NCBI GenBank assembly: GCA_963827735.1
Contig: CAWHBO010000002.1
Location: 110,227-174,226, forward strand
DNA from: CAWHBO01 sp963827735
Lineage (GTDB): Bacteria > Patescibacteriota > Patescibacteriia > Patescibacteriales > UBA12075
Direction of reading: 5' to 3'
DNA: 64,000 nucleotides
Shown here one piece after another: positions 18,332 through 26,768 of this stretch (positions are counted from its first letter, which is position 1; each line of letters starts with the position of its first letter). The position numbers and the translations under genes are program-made. The notes beneath the pieces were generated by a model. That model did not search any database, was not told the DNA's origin, and worked only from the letters and a program-made list of their open reading frames with translations.

Positions 18332-18570
18332 TTATTTATCAATTTAAGCTTTTTTTCCCGATTCAATCTCTTGATCCGATTCTCTTCCTTAGACGCGGTT
18401 GACTTGGTTTTCTTAGCTTTGGAATAAACAAGCTCAACCGGCCGCCTGCCTCTTGTGTATTTGGCACCCAAAGTTGAATTGTTATGCTCTTCCACTCGCC
18501 TCTCCAAATCTTTTGTTATTCCGGTATACAGGCTTTTATCTGCGCATTTTAAAATGTAGGTGTACCACAT
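18328..18570 (-). CDS. GIY-YIG domain endonuclease (UPF0213/YhbQ type)
   Basis: 80 aa, a single minimal GIY-YIG nuclease domain: 'WYTYILKCADKSLYTGITKD' supplies the two Tyr strands, 'LERRVEEHN' the catalytic Arg helix and 'KEENRIKRLNREKK' the catalytic Glu. Such single-domain proteins nick or process DNA ends in repair; the exact role is unknown. It ends in a 4-bp overlap with the DUF362 reading frame. Confidence 0.9.
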   Translation of the reverse strand: MWYTYILKCADKSLYTGITKDLERRVEEHNNSTLGAKYTRGRRPVELVYSKAKKTKSTASKEENRIKRLNREKKLKLINK

Positions 18571-18686
18571 AAAAGATTGATTATGCCTTAATTCTAAGCG
18601 TTTCCACTATATTCGTCAATGAATTGTGTTTTGACCTATAAAACTCATAATTCGCTTGGCGACCTCATGCCTGTTGATAAACCGGC

Positions 18687-18715
18687 TTGAAAACTTAAAA
18701 ACTTTTTGATATCAT
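18687..18715 (+). promoter_or_regulatory. Predicted sigma70-type promoter of the 54-aa basic protein gene
   Basis: TTGAAA (18687-18692) and TATCAT (18710-18715) are separated by exactly 17 bp. The predicted start site near 18722 would give a ~42-nt leader that ends in a perfect Shine-Dalgarno sequence (AAGGAGGT, 18752-18759). Confidence 0.55.
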
Positions 18716-18763
18716 AAGTATATCTTTTTTTCAATCGACCAAACATATTATAAGGAGGTAACT

Positions 18764-18928
18764 ATGGCAGGCTGTGGAGAAAAAAAACACAATGGAAAAG
18801 TTAAAGAAGGAGGACGAAGAAAAGGCGTAAAAACAAAAGGGCGAAAAAAACTGCCACCACGCACAATCATTGCGAGGGAAACAAGCGAAAAATTCGATTA
18901 TTTAAGAAGAAGAGCTGGTTCGCGGTAA
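18764..18928 (+). CDS. Small very basic protein (54 aa), unknown
   Basis: ATG 18764 lies 4 nt after a perfect AAGGAGGT and the frame runs 54 codons to TAA at 18926. About 40% of residues are Lys or Arg. The N-terminus has one Cys, the middle is a 'GGRRKGVKTKGRKKLPP' tract, and the C-terminus is a short helix with 'EKFDYLRRRAGSR'. It has its own promoter and a bidirectional terminator 22 bp downstream, so it is a free-standing gene. Composition suggests nucleic-acid binding, for example a ribosome- or nucleoid-associated protein. I do not recognise a family. Confidence 0.72.
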   Translation: MAGCGEKKHNGKVKEGGRRKGVKTKGRKKLPPRTIIARETSEKFDYLRRRAGSR

Positions 18929-18950
18929 CGGCCACCACGATAAAAACAAC

Positions 18951-18987
18951 AAGACGGGCCTTTTGACCCGTCTTGATTTTTTATTTA
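18951..18987. terminator. Bidirectional terminator between the 54-aa gene and the ABC-F gene
   Basis: An 8-bp stem 'aagacggg'/'cccgtctt' (18951-18974) with an 8-nt loop. It is followed on + by GATTTTTTATTT and on - by a T-rich 'TTGTTGTTTTTATC'. It serves both convergent genes. Confidence 0.85.
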
Positions 18988-18992
18988 AAATG

Positions 18993-20444
18993 TTAAATTT
19001 TTCCCAAATCCAAGTAATCATCAATTCGAATTTCTTTCACAAATTCCGGCATATGGCAGACCATGAGCATCGCGCCTTCGTATTCGTTGATTGCTTTGGC
19101 TATGATCGGCAGATGGCGGAAATTAATATGATTGGTCGGCTCATCAAGTATTAATAAACCCGGTTCCATTAAGACCAAGCGAGCGAAAGATAAAAGTCCT
19201 TTCTGTCCTTCTGAGAGTTCGCTGACCTTGTGCCCCATCAAGCCGCCATGGATCAGGAATCCGGATGCGATCGCGCGCATGGTCTGCGTGTCCATGCCGT
19301 CCTGCGCGGCGCTGTGCAGTGAATCAAAAACGGTATCATCAAAATTTAGATTGGCAAAATCCTGGCTGTAATACCCTACGCGCACGCCTTCCAAAATCTG
19401 GGCTGTTTCATTCTTTCCTGACACCAAAGACCGAAGAAGCGTGCTTTTCCCGACGCCGTTGGGGCCGGTTACAAGCATATGCATCCGCTTGCGGATAATC
19501 TTGTCAGTCTCTTTGATCAAAGGTTCATGGTTATGGATGACCTTCACGGCGCTGATTTTTACGATGTCGCCGACAATGTCCTGCATCGGTATGATAAATT
19601 CTTTGATAGCCTTATCTTCTTTTCTGACTTCCACCACATCTTCTTCCAATTCAGCGGTTTCGTCTTTCAGTTTTTTGGCCAGCTTGCGCATCTTGCCGCC
19701 CTTGTTGGCAAAAAAGTTCACTTTTTCCTTGCGGTCCTTGATCTGCTTTTCCAACTGAGCATTGGCGCGCTGTTCACGCTCAATCCGCTTGCTGATCTCT
19801 TCCACCACGGAGTAGTAATCCCCGACATAGCTTTCAATCTTATGCGTGAATACATCTAAATATATAACGCCCTCGGTAAAACAATTGAGGAAGTCGGCGT
19901 CATGCGAGATGACGATCACGGTCTTGTCGTACATGATCAAAAATTCCAGCAAGTGATCAACTCCGGCCTGGTCAAGGTTGTTTGTTGGTTCGTCCAAGAG
20001 CAGTATATCCGGATTCTGGATCAAAGCGAAAGCCAAAAGCAGGCGGGCCTGCTGGCCGCCTGACAGATCCCCCACGCGCCAATCCGTCGGAATCTGCATG
20101 TTCACCGCGTCCAGAGCTTTGCTTATCCTGCTGGCGATGTTGGGCGGGACGATCTCAAACGCCTTGGAGAAGTATCCGGTCACAGACAAATCCATATCTT
20201 CGCGCGCCATTACTTGGCGAGCGGTAGCAATTGAGGCATTGTTCGTGATATATACGTTTCCGGTCTTGGGCTTGATGTCGCCTTTTATCAAAGAAAACAA
20301 AGTGCTCTTCCCTGCGCCGTTCTGGCCCATCAAGGTTATTTTTGATCCCTTGCGCATGCTAAAACTGGCCCCATCCAAAATGGGCTTCTTGTGCTGGTAT
20401 TCAAATACCACTTCATCAAATCTAAGAATTACTTCTTCGGCCAT
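18993..20444 (-). CDS. ABC-F family ATPase (ribosome-associated, Uup/EttA-like)
   Basis: 483 aa with two ABC domains and no membrane segments. Domain 1: Walker A 'GQNGAGKST', signature 'LSGGQQARLLLA', Walker B 'ILLLDEPTNNLD'. A highly charged linker with coiled coil follows (about residues 215-290, the P-site-tRNA-interaction region). Domain 2: Walker A 'GPNGVGKST', signature 'LSEGQKGLLSFA', Walker B 'LLILDEPTNHIN'. ABC-F proteins act on the ribosome to relieve stalling or confer resistance to ribosome-targeting drugs. Shorter than typical (~530-640 aa), with no long C-terminal extension, so the exact subfamily is undetermined. Confidence 0.92.
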   Translation of the reverse strand: MAEEVILRFDEVVFEYQHKKPILDGASFSMRKGSKITLMGQNGAGKSTLFSLIKGDIKPKTGNVYITNNASIATARQVMAREDMDLSVTGYFSKAFEIVPPNIASRISKALDAVNMQIPTDWRVGDLSGGQQARLLLAFALIQNPDILLLDEPTNNLDQAGVDHLLEFLIMYDKTVIVISHDADFLNCFTEGVIYLDVFTHKIESYVGDYYSVVEEISKRIEREQRANAQLEKQIKDRKEKVNFFANKGGKMRKLAKKLKDETAELEEDVVEVRKEDKAIKEFIIPMQDIVGDIVKISAVKVIHNHEPLIKETDKIIRKRMHMLVTGPNGVGKSTLLRSLVSGKNETAQILEGVRVGYYSQDFANLNFDDTVFDSLHSAAQDGMDTQTMRAIASGFLIHGGLMGHKVSELSEGQKGLLSFARLVLMEPGLLILDEPTNHINFRHLPIIAKAINEYEGAMLMVCHMPEFVKEIRIDDYLDLGKI

Positions 20445-20460
20445 ATTTTATATTCATTAT

Positions 20461-20561
20461 ATTATCCGCGTTATATCTGCGTATAAATCCGCGTAATTTC
20501 CGCGTAAAACGTTTTTACCGCGGATATTACGCGGATTTATACGCGGATTTACGCGGATAAT
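20461..20561. repeat. Long imperfect palindrome built of CCGCGTA/TACGCGG units
   Basis: The left arm (20461-20512) begins 'attatccgcg' and the right arm (20518-20561) ends 'cgcggataat'. The arms are nearly complementary over ~45 nt and each contains four copies of an ~11-nt 'AAATCCGCGTA'-type unit in opposite orientations. It lies in the 285-bp spacer upstream of the ABC-F gene. No ORF crosses it. It could be a hairpin repeat element, a protein-binding array, or a structure in the 5' region of the ABC-F transcript. Confidence 0.7.
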
Positions 20562-20574
20562 GCATGGTGTTTAA

Positions 20575-20597
20575 CAAAAAAAGGCGATCAGTTCGCC
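20575..20597 (-). terminator. Small intrinsic terminator-like hairpin
   Basis: A 5-bp stem GGCGA/TCGCC with a 5-nt loop (20583-20597), followed on the minus strand by a run of T (plus-strand A run at 20575-20582). It lies between the 125-aa gene and the ABC-F gene. It may be a second terminator for the former. Confidence 0.5.
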
Positions 20598-20660
20598 AGA
20601 TTTATATATTACAACATATTTTACAAAATGTCCAGAGCATTAAAGCTTTAATTCTCTTTT

Positions 20661-20701
20661 CAAAAAATAAATATGGCTATTGATAAAATCAACAGCCATA
20701 T
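20661..20701 (-). terminator. Intrinsic terminator of the 125-aa gene
   Basis: Stem ATATGGCT-TTGAT/ATCAA-AGCCATAT (13 bp with one internal mismatch, 3-nt loop) at 20671-20701, followed on the minus strand by TTATTTTTTG. It is about 30 bp beyond the stop of the 125-aa gene. Confidence 0.8.
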
Positions 20702-20729
20702 ATTTGGATTAATCAATTAATGAACAGAT

Positions 20730-21107
20730 TTAAACACCGAAATTATCTTTTTGCCATTCTAAATTCCTTCCTTCTGGCGAAAGGCAAAGATATAATGCGT
20801 TTTTCTCTTTTTTGATCAAGATTGCCGGGGTAATCAGAATACCCCTCGTATCTGATGCCGTGCCGTATCTGATATCATCAAAATTTGTTCCCGGCCAAAC
20901 AGCTCTTATTCTCTTGCTTGGATAAACCACATACAACGTATCGCATCCAGGGTATACATTTTGCTTAGAAACAACTTCTTTAATCAGTAAAAATTCGTTC
21001 GTATGCTTTGCCATGTCAAAACTAAAATACACTTTGCCAAAAATATTTTTTATTTCCGAGACTACTTTCGGCTGTCCATCAATTATACATTGCATCAAAT
21101 AATCCAT
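20730..21107 (-). CDS. Hypothetical protein (125 aa)
   Basis: No signal peptide or membrane segment. It reads as a mixed alpha/beta cytoplasmic protein with 'GCDTLYVVYPSKRIRAVWPG' in the middle and a Trp-containing tail ('EGRNLEWQKDNFGV'). The start is well defined: a perfect AAAGGAGG precedes the ATG. It is monocistronic, with a strong terminator downstream and a 116-bp gap upstream. I recognise no family. Strong ribosome binding plus isolated transcription suggests a regulated or abundantly expressed protein. Confidence 0.65.
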   Translation of the reverse strand: MDYLMQCIIDGQPKVVSEIKNIFGKVYFSFDMAKHTNEFLLIKEVVSKQNVYPGCDTLYVVYPSKRIRAVWPGTNFDDIRYGTASDTRGILITPAILIKKEKNALYLCLSPEGRNLEWQKDNFGV

Positions 21108-21223
21108 ATTGTCCTCCTTTTGTTGTAAAAAAACGGTTAATTTTGATAAATATGCTTGTTTTTGCTAAATTTGCAATAAAAAAATATAGCACCAATGCCA
21201 TATTTTGTCAACTACCTAAATTT

Positions 21224-22462
21224 TTAATTAATACTTACATTCTCCCCCGCCACATACCCCGTACTCCAGCAGATCTGCAGGTTATATCCTCCGGTTGGGC
21301 CGTCCAGGTCCAGGATTTCTCCGGCTAAGTATAAGTTGGAAATGAGGCGCGAGCGCATCGTTCTTGGGTCCACTTCTTTCGTGTTCACTCCGCCGGCTGT
21401 GATCATCGCCTTGTCATACCCTTTCAAGGATTTAACTTCCAAGGTGAATTCTTTTAACGCGTCCACAAATGCTCGGCGCTCGTCTTTGGTGATCGTGCTA
21501 ACCTGTTTGCGTCCGTCAATTCCGGTAAGCTTCAGGATCACCCGAACCAATTTCGGCGGTACGATACCCGAAAGATAATTCTTAAAAATTTTGTTGTGGC
21601 TGGAATGGAATTCATCCTGAGTCTTTTTCTCAAATTCCTCTTTTCCAATTTCCGGCTGGAAATCGATCTGCAACAAGACTTTCTCGCGCATGATCGTACC
21701 GATCTGGCTGCTTAAGTCAATCACCAGCGGACCGCTGACGCCATCGGTCGTAAACATGATTTCCCCCAAATCACTGACAATCTTTTTCTGGCTTTGAAAA
21801 ACACTCAGTCTGACATTCTTAAGACTCAAACCCTCAAGGTCTTTTACGATTTTTTCTTTTACCGTGATCGGCGTCAAAGCCGGCCTGAGATTGTTGATGG
21901 TGTGGCCCAAGGAATTCAGCCACGTGAAACCGTCGCCGGATGAACCGGTTTGAGGATATGACTTGCCGCCCGTGGCGATGATAAAATTCTTTCCAAAAAT
22001 TTCCTGGCCGTTTGTCAAAATCACTTTCTCGATCAAATTATCTTTAACAATAATATCTCTAACCACCGCCCGGAACACGATCTGGACATCGCTGTTTTCC
22101 AGATATTGCATCAGGGCTTTTTGCACTTCGCTGGCCTTGTTGCTCTCAGGAAAAACCCGGCCCTTGTCTTCAATTTTCATGGTAACGCCAAGACTCGTAA
22201 AAAAATTCAAAGTATCACCCACGCCGAACTGGCTGAAAGCCGAATACAAAAATTTGGAGTTCGGGCCATAAACGCCGATCGTCCGTTTGCCGTCTGCCAA
22301 TTCATTGGTGATGTTACAGCGCGTATGGCCGGTTGCCAAAAGTTTAATTCCCAATCTTTCGTTCTTCTCAAGCAAAAGCACGCGCGCTCCCCGCTCGCCC
22401 GCCCGTCCGGCCGCCATCATCCCGGCCGGCCCGCCTCCGATTACAACAACGTCGTATATCAT
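21224..22462 (-). CDS. HI0933-family FAD-binding protein (BaiN/YhiN-like flavoprotein)
   Basis: 412 aa. The N-terminal dinucleotide-binding motif 'VVVIGGGPAGMMAAGRAGE' is followed by 'LATGHTRCNITN', a hallmark of the HI0933 family. 'ATGGKSYPQTGSSGDG' lies near residue 165, and the C-terminus has the FAD-capping 'GPTGGYNLQICWSTGYVAG'. These cytoplasmic flavoproteins are mostly uncharacterised reductases. It lies 24 bp after the other FAD protein, so the two may act together. Full length, no obvious defect. Confidence 0.9.
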   Translation of the reverse strand: MIYDVVVIGGGPAGMMAAGRAGERGARVLLLEKNERLGIKLLATGHTRCNITNELADGKRTIGVYGPNSKFLYSAFSQFGVGDTLNFFTSLGVTMKIEDKGRVFPESNKASEVQKALMQYLENSDVQIVFRAVVRDIIVKDNLIEKVILTNGQEIFGKNFIIATGGKSYPQTGSSGDGFTWLNSLGHTINNLRPALTPITVKEKIVKDLEGLSLKNVRLSVFQSQKKIVSDLGEIMFTTDGVSGPLVIDLSSQIGTIMREKVLLQIDFQPEIGKEEFEKKTQDEFHSSHNKIFKNYLSGIVPPKLVRVILKLTGIDGRKQVSTITKDERRAFVDALKEFTLEVKSLKGYDKAMITAGGVNTKEVDPRTMRSRLISNLYLAGEILDLDGPTGGYNLQICWSTGYVAGENVSIN

Positions 22463-22486
22463 AAAATATTTTCTAACAATATATTT

Positions 22487-24217
22487 TCATAAAGATTTAA
22501 GGTATGCAGAGCTTTCTTCTTCGCTAAGAGAACGAGTTACATTTTTACCAAGTTTAGCCTCGGAAGCAGCCTTTAAAATCTCAGCTTCTTTTTTCGTGGA
22601 CAACCCGTTCTTAGCTATCACTTGATATTTATCAATAATCGCCTCCGCCACTCTCATGCCGTCAATTGCCGAAGACACGATTCCGCCGGCATAGCCCGCT
22701 CCTTCACCAGCCGGATAAATGCCAAGAATGTTGGATTCGCAATTGTCGTCGCGTTCAACGCGGACTGGCGAAGAGCTTCTGGTTTCCACTCCGGTAAGGA
22801 CCGCGTCAGGATCGGCAAAACCTTTCAGTTTTTTATCAAGAAGCGGAATGGCTTCTCTTAAGCTTATAATCGCGTAATCTGGTAAACACGAATCAAGTGA
22901 TGTTAATTTATATCCTGGACGATACGTTGGCTTGATGCTCTTTATTTCTGTAGACCCTTTTTTGTTTAAAAAATCTCCCACCAACTGGACCGGAGCGGAA
23001 AAATCGCTGCCTCCGGCCACAAAAGCTTTCCTTTCCCACTCGCGCTGAAATTCAATTCCGGCCAAGGGGCTTGTTGATTTAAAATCCGCGGGAGTTACCG
23101 GAACAAGCAACGCGCTGTTGGAATTTTCTCCGTCCTGGGCGTACTCGCTCATGCCGTTTACAACCACTCCGCCTTCCTCCGATGCCGCGCCCATGACATA
23201 TCCTCCCGGGCACATGCAGAACGTATACACCGAACGCTTGCCTTCCAGGTGCTGGACCAGCTTATACTTGGCCGCTCCGAGTTTGGGATGATTATACGAG
23301 TCCCTATACTGCGACTTGTTTATCATCAGAGCTTTATGCTCAATCCGCAATCCGATGGAAAACGCTTTCGCGCTCATTTTGATGCTTTTATCAAAGAGCA
23401 TCTGATATGTATCCCGCGCCGAATGTCCAGTGGCAAGAACAAGATCATCAACGGGAATTTTTTCTTCGTTGTTCAAAATAACTGACCTGACTTTTCCGCT
23501 TGCAAACTCAATGTCCGTCAGACAAGTTTCAAATCTGAAACTTCCGCCCAATTTGATGATTTCTTCCCTGATGTTTTTTATCACTCCCCGCAGCTTGTCC
23601 GTGCCGATATGCGGAGTTCCGCTCCAGGCGATCTCTTCCGGCGCTCCGGCCTTGATAAATTCACTGAAAACGTACTGTGAGCGCGGATCATTTATGAGCG
23701 TATACAATTTTCCGTCAGAAAATGTCCCGGCCCCGCCTTCGCCGAATTGGATGTTTGACTTTGGGTCAAGTGCTTTGGTTTTAAAAAATTTTTCCACGTC
23801 TTTGACGCGGGAATCCATGGACTTGCCTCTTTCAATTATCAACGGCTTAAACCCGGCTTTGGCCAGGAGCAAAGCGGAAAACAAACCACACGGCCCGCTT
23901 CCGACAACCACAATGCTCTTCTTGATCTTTTTGTTAACCATTTTTTCTTTATATACAAACGGCTCATATAGCCTTACCCGATGCCGCGCATCCCATTTCT
24001 TTATCTTGCTGATATCTTTTACAACAACATCCAAATTATATACAAAAAGAATATTTCTTTGACGCGAATCAATGTTTCTTCTCGCAACTGCAATCTGCAA
24101 AATTTCTTTTTCTGACAAACCTAAAATTTCGGAAATCTTTGTCCTCAAGACTTCTTCATTCTCATCAATGCCAATGGCGACCTCCTCAATTCTGATCAAT
24201 TTTCCTTTTAAGCTCAT
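22487..24217 (-). CDS. FAD-dependent dehydrogenase of the COG2509 type
   Basis: About 576 aa from ATG 24217. A longer frame from 24247 would overlap the methyltransferase more and lacks the family N-terminus. A short N-terminal RNA-binding-like domain ('SEKEILQIAVARRNIDSR') precedes the FAD motif 'VVVGSGPCGLFSALLLAKAG' and 'SNIQFGEGGAGTFSDGKL'. Mid-protein 'CMCPGGYVMGAASEEGG' and C-terminal 'YPAGEGAGYAGGIVSSAIDG' are typical of this family. Function is unknown for most members. The start lies 32 bp inside the upstream methyltransferase gene, implying translational coupling; a TTG at 24199 is a possible alternative. Confidence 0.87.
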   Translation of the reverse strand: MSLKGKLIRIEEVAIGIDENEEVLRTKISEILGLSEKEILQIAVARRNIDSRQRNILFVYNLDVVVKDISKIKKWDARHRVRLYEPFVYKEKMVNKKIKKSIVVVGSGPCGLFSALLLAKAGFKPLIIERGKSMDSRVKDVEKFFKTKALDPKSNIQFGEGGAGTFSDGKLYTLINDPRSQYVFSEFIKAGAPEEIAWSGTPHIGTDKLRGVIKNIREEIIKLGGSFRFETCLTDIEFASGKVRSVILNNEEKIPVDDLVLATGHSARDTYQMLFDKSIKMSAKAFSIGLRIEHKALMINKSQYRDSYNHPKLGAAKYKLVQHLEGKRSVYTFCMCPGGYVMGAASEEGGVVVNGMSEYAQDGENSNSALLVPVTPADFKSTSPLAGIEFQREWERKAFVAGGSDFSAPVQLVGDFLNKKGSTEIKSIKPTYRPGYKLTSLDSCLPDYAIISLREAIPLLDKKLKGFADPDAVLTGVETRSSSPVRVERDDNCESNILGIYPAGEGAGYAGGIVSSAIDGMRVAEAIIDKYQVIAKNGLSTKKEAEILKAASEAKLGKNVTRSLSEEESSAYLKSL

Positions 24218-24992
24218 AAAGAATGATAGCGGCGGCACCGGCCACATTCAAAGATTCAATTTTTGAAGACATTTCTATTTTTATGCTTTTACGCGCCAGC
24301 TTTTGTATTTCCGGATTGATGCCATGGCTCTCGCTTCCGAGCACCAGGCAAAATGTTTTTTCCGGATCAAAGCCTGACAGATCTTCTCCTGAATGCGAAT
24401 CAGTCGCGTAAACCGGTAATTTGTTCTCTTTCAGCCATTCGCCTGATTTGTCTTCTGCTATGTTCAATTTAAAAATCGCATCTTTGGCGGCGCTTATGAC
24501 TTTGGGGTTGTACGGGTCAACCGTACTTTCATCCAAAACCAGATTGATAAAATCAAAAGCCAGAGCGCTACGCATGATGGTTCCCAGATTCCCCGGATCA
24601 TTTATGCCATTCAAATATATAACGGACGATTTATCCAATGTCTTGTCTTCCATGTTAAAAACAGCGGTGATTCCTGACGGCGTATCCAGACTGGAATAAC
24701 GTTTGTTAAGCCGAGAGTCTACAAAGAAAAAATTTTGTGATTTGGAACTTTTGTGGATACTGTCCAGTTGTTCTTTGTGCTTTTCGGCAAATTCTTCCGT
24801 GACAAACAAAGCCTCAAAATCATAGCCGTCCTTCAAAGCGTCCATGATGATGGCCAGATTCTCCACGGTAAACTGTTTGAATTTCTGGCGATATTTTTTG
24901 GAATTCAATTTTTCCAAAAGCCTCACGCGTTCATTCTCCGGACTGCTTATTTTTTGATAATCTTCAATGGTTATCTGGTGATTATTTTTCAT
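24186..24992 (-). CDS. SpoU/TrmH-family RNA 2'-O-methyltransferase
   Basis: 268 aa. An N-terminal substrate-binding domain ('RVRLLEKLNSKKYRQKFKQF') precedes a SPOUT catalytic domain. The three family motifs are present: motif 1 'INDPGNLGTIMRSA', motif 2 'CLVLGSESHGINPE' and motif 3 'IEMSSKIESLNVAGAAAIIL'. They form the knotted SAM site. It probably methylates a 23S rRNA or tRNA ribose. Together with the FAD genes it forms a three-gene operon, and its stop lies inside the downstream FAD gene. Confidence 0.9.
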   Translation of the reverse strand: MKNNHQITIEDYQKISSPENERVRLLEKLNSKKYRQKFKQFTVENLAIIMDALKDGYDFEALFVTEEFAEKHKEQLDSIHKSSKSQNFFFVDSRLNKRYSSLDTPSGITAVFNMEDKTLDKSSVIYLNGINDPGNLGTIMRSALAFDFINLVLDESTVDPYNPKVISAAKDAIFKLNIAEDKSGEWLKENKLPVYATDSHSGEDLSGFDPEKTFCLVLGSESHGINPEIQKLARKSIKIEMSSKIESLNVAGAAAIILYELKRKIDQN

Positions 24993-25061
24993 AATTTAGC
25001 CAAAAATTAAAGTAAATCTTCTTTTATTTTATCATCAAAAATCAAGAAAATCAATGCCAAA

Positions 25062-25099
25062 CAAAAAAAATCCCGGCCTGCTCTTTTTGAGAGGCCGGG
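25062..25099 (-). terminator. Intrinsic terminator of guaB
   Basis: Stem CCCGGCCT/AGGCCGGG extended by CTC/GAG around a T-rich loop (25072-25099), followed on the minus strand by a run of eight T. It lies 25 bp after the guaB stop. Confidence 0.9.
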
Positions 25100-25123
25100 T
25101 TGGTTAAAGGTTGAAGTTCAATT

Positions 25124-26656
25124 CTATTTTGCATCACGGATGCGAGTCGCAATCTGATTTAATCCGGTTGGTGTAAAATGCCTGAACGCATAACGCCATT
25201 CGCCGAATTTTTGAATCTCTTCAATGTTCCTCGCGCCGACATGACTGAATCCGATCTTGATCAATTCTTTGTCTTCTCCGATCCAGGTCTTAAGAGGTCC
25301 GCGTAATTTGACATATCCTTCTTTTCCTTCAGGCGCCGCCTTGCCTTCATTATATCGTTTGGCAAGTCTGGCTTTTATGACTTCTTTTGAAGCCATTCCT
25401 CGGTACAGGACATAGTTACCATCTTCATACTTCCGGACATTGCCTTTCAGAAACGAGATTGATTCATGAGCGGCAACAAAATATTCTCCCGCCATAAATG
25501 CGTCTGCTCCTCCTGCCAGGCACAAAGTTATATGTCCTGATGCGTTTACTCCTCCATCAACAATAATTTTCGGAGCAGGAAAACCTTTTTTCAACCTGTC
25601 GCGACGGACAAACGCTGATTCCTGCAATGCGGTAAACGTTGGGACGCCTATGCCTGTTCCTTGGGTCGTTGAACAAATTGAACCTGAACCAATGCCAAGC
25701 TTGACAGCGGATATCCCTTCAATATCAGCAAAATCCAAATAACCGGTTATACCCGCATAATTGCCAACAACGATCGCGGCTCCAAATTTCTTGTTAACAT
25801 TAACCAAGCGTTTTGTTTGCTCAAGAATAGCTTGACAATCACCATGACTGCTGTCAACAATAATCATGGCAGCTCCGGCAGATAAAGCGGCTTGCGCGAA
25901 TTCCAATTCTTTTTCTTTCTCGCCGATTGCAACCGCAACGACCGGTTTTCCGTTATAGAAAGCTGGATCAAGATTCCTAAAATCTTGTGCAAAATACATT
26001 CCATGGAAAAAACCATCTTGGCCAACCACGGGCAATAACGAATCCTTCTTCCTACGGTTTCGCATAATGTTATTGATCTCTTCATACGTAGTTTCCGGAC
26101 CAATGACATTAAGTTCTTCAATCGGTTTCATCCATTCGGATACCTTTTCGCCCCTGTGTCCGTCATAAATGATCGGACTGGAAAACAAAACGCCTCTGAG
26201 CTTTCCGGCATCAACAATCGGAAAGGTGCTAATCCCATACTGTTTGTTGATATCTTCCACTTTTTCCAAAGTGTCATTCGGTTGAAGGATTTGTGGTTTG
26301 CTAATAAGGCATGGTTTGTGCGTCAAAACATCATAAAGCCATTCCAATTGCAATTCCTCCTTGACCGATCTATCAAGAGCACCGATACCGCCGATCTCAA
26401 AAACTGCCTTTGCGAGAGGTGGTCCGCAGACCGTATTCATGGTTGCAGTTATAGCGGGGTAATTCAATTCAACCGATCCAATTTCAGTTTTTAACAACAC
26501 ATCCCTTGGTGTAATATCGGTATGAAAATCCGGCATGGTTACTTCGTACAAGGTATATCCCGGCACTGGAGTGTTTAAACCTCCCTTTGGCAATCCTGGG
26601 TACATCATTTCAAAATATTCATCAGCCTGCTGTTTTAGAGTCTTCTCTTTCTCCAT
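25124..26656 (-). CDS. guaB: IMP dehydrogenase (IMPDH/GMPR family with CBS pair)
   Basis: 510 aa TIM-barrel enzyme converting IMP to XMP with NAD, the committed step to GMP. Residues ~110-230 form two CBS modules inserted in the barrel ('KPQILQPNDTLEKVEDI', 'NIMRNRRKKDSLLPVV'). 'VDSSHGDCQ' (268-275) and 'IVVGNYAG' are IMPDH strand motifs, and the active-site loop is 'GIGSGSICSTT' (321-331) with catalytic Cys328. It differs from the usual 'GPGSICTTR': Pro to Ser and Arg to Gln, so a GMP-reductase-like activity is not excluded. The start is supported by GGAGG 7 nt upstream. Monocistronic, divergent from the RND genes, with its own promoter, leader hairpin and terminator. Confidence 0.87.
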   Translation of the reverse strand: MEKEKTLKQQADEYFEMMYPGLPKGGLNTPVPGYTLYEVTMPDFHTDITPRDVLLKTEIGSVELNYPAITATMNTVCGPPLAKAVFEIGGIGALDRSVKEELQLEWLYDVLTHKPCLISKPQILQPNDTLEKVEDINKQYGISTFPIVDAGKLRGVLFSSPIIYDGHRGEKVSEWMKPIEELNVIGPETTYEEINNIMRNRRKKDSLLPVVGQDGFFHGMYFAQDFRNLDPAFYNGKPVVAVAIGEKEKELEFAQAALSAGAAMIIVDSSHGDCQAILEQTKRLVNVNKKFGAAIVVGNYAGITGYLDFADIEGISAVKLGIGSGSICSTTQGTGIGVPTFTALQESAFVRRDRLKKGFPAPKIIVDGGVNASGHITLCLAGGADAFMAGEYFVAAHESISFLKGNVRKYEDGNYVLYRGMASKEVIKARLAKRYNEGKAAPEGKEGYVKLRGPLKTWIGEDKELIKIGFSHVGARNIEEIQKFGEWRYAFRHFTPTGLNQIATRIRDAK

Positions 26657-26705
26657 CTTACAACCTCCATTTATTAAGTTTAAAAATGATCAATAAAATA
26701 AAAAG

Positions 26706-26741
26706 AAAAAATCACTAGTTTTTTTAGTGATTTTTTCAAAA
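26706..26741 (-). promoter_or_regulatory. Hairpin with U-run in the guaB leader (attenuator-like)
   Basis: On the minus strand GAAAAAATCACTA pairs perfectly over 13 bp with TAGTGATTTTTTC around a short A-rich loop, followed by TTTTATTTTATT. It lies between the predicted start site (about 26762) and the guaB ATG (26656), where no gene needs a terminator. Only ~22 nt precede it, too short for a known riboswitch aptamer. It could be an attenuator, a stabilising 5' hairpin, or a bidirectional insulator between the divergent promoters. Confidence 0.5.
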
Positions 26742-26768
26742 AAAAATATTCTATTTTTTATTGTTATT

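Noticed and set aside
18603..18710. Open minus-strand stretch of ~31 codons upstream of GIY-YIG ('SSRFINRHEVAKRIMSFIGQ')
   Set aside because: It has no start codon, no Shine-Dalgarno sequence and overlaps the predicted promoter on the other strand; an open frame of that length is expected by chance.
20461..20561. CRISPR array
   Set aside because: The units alternate in orientation and form one palindrome with no unique spacers between regular repeats; no cas genes are present.
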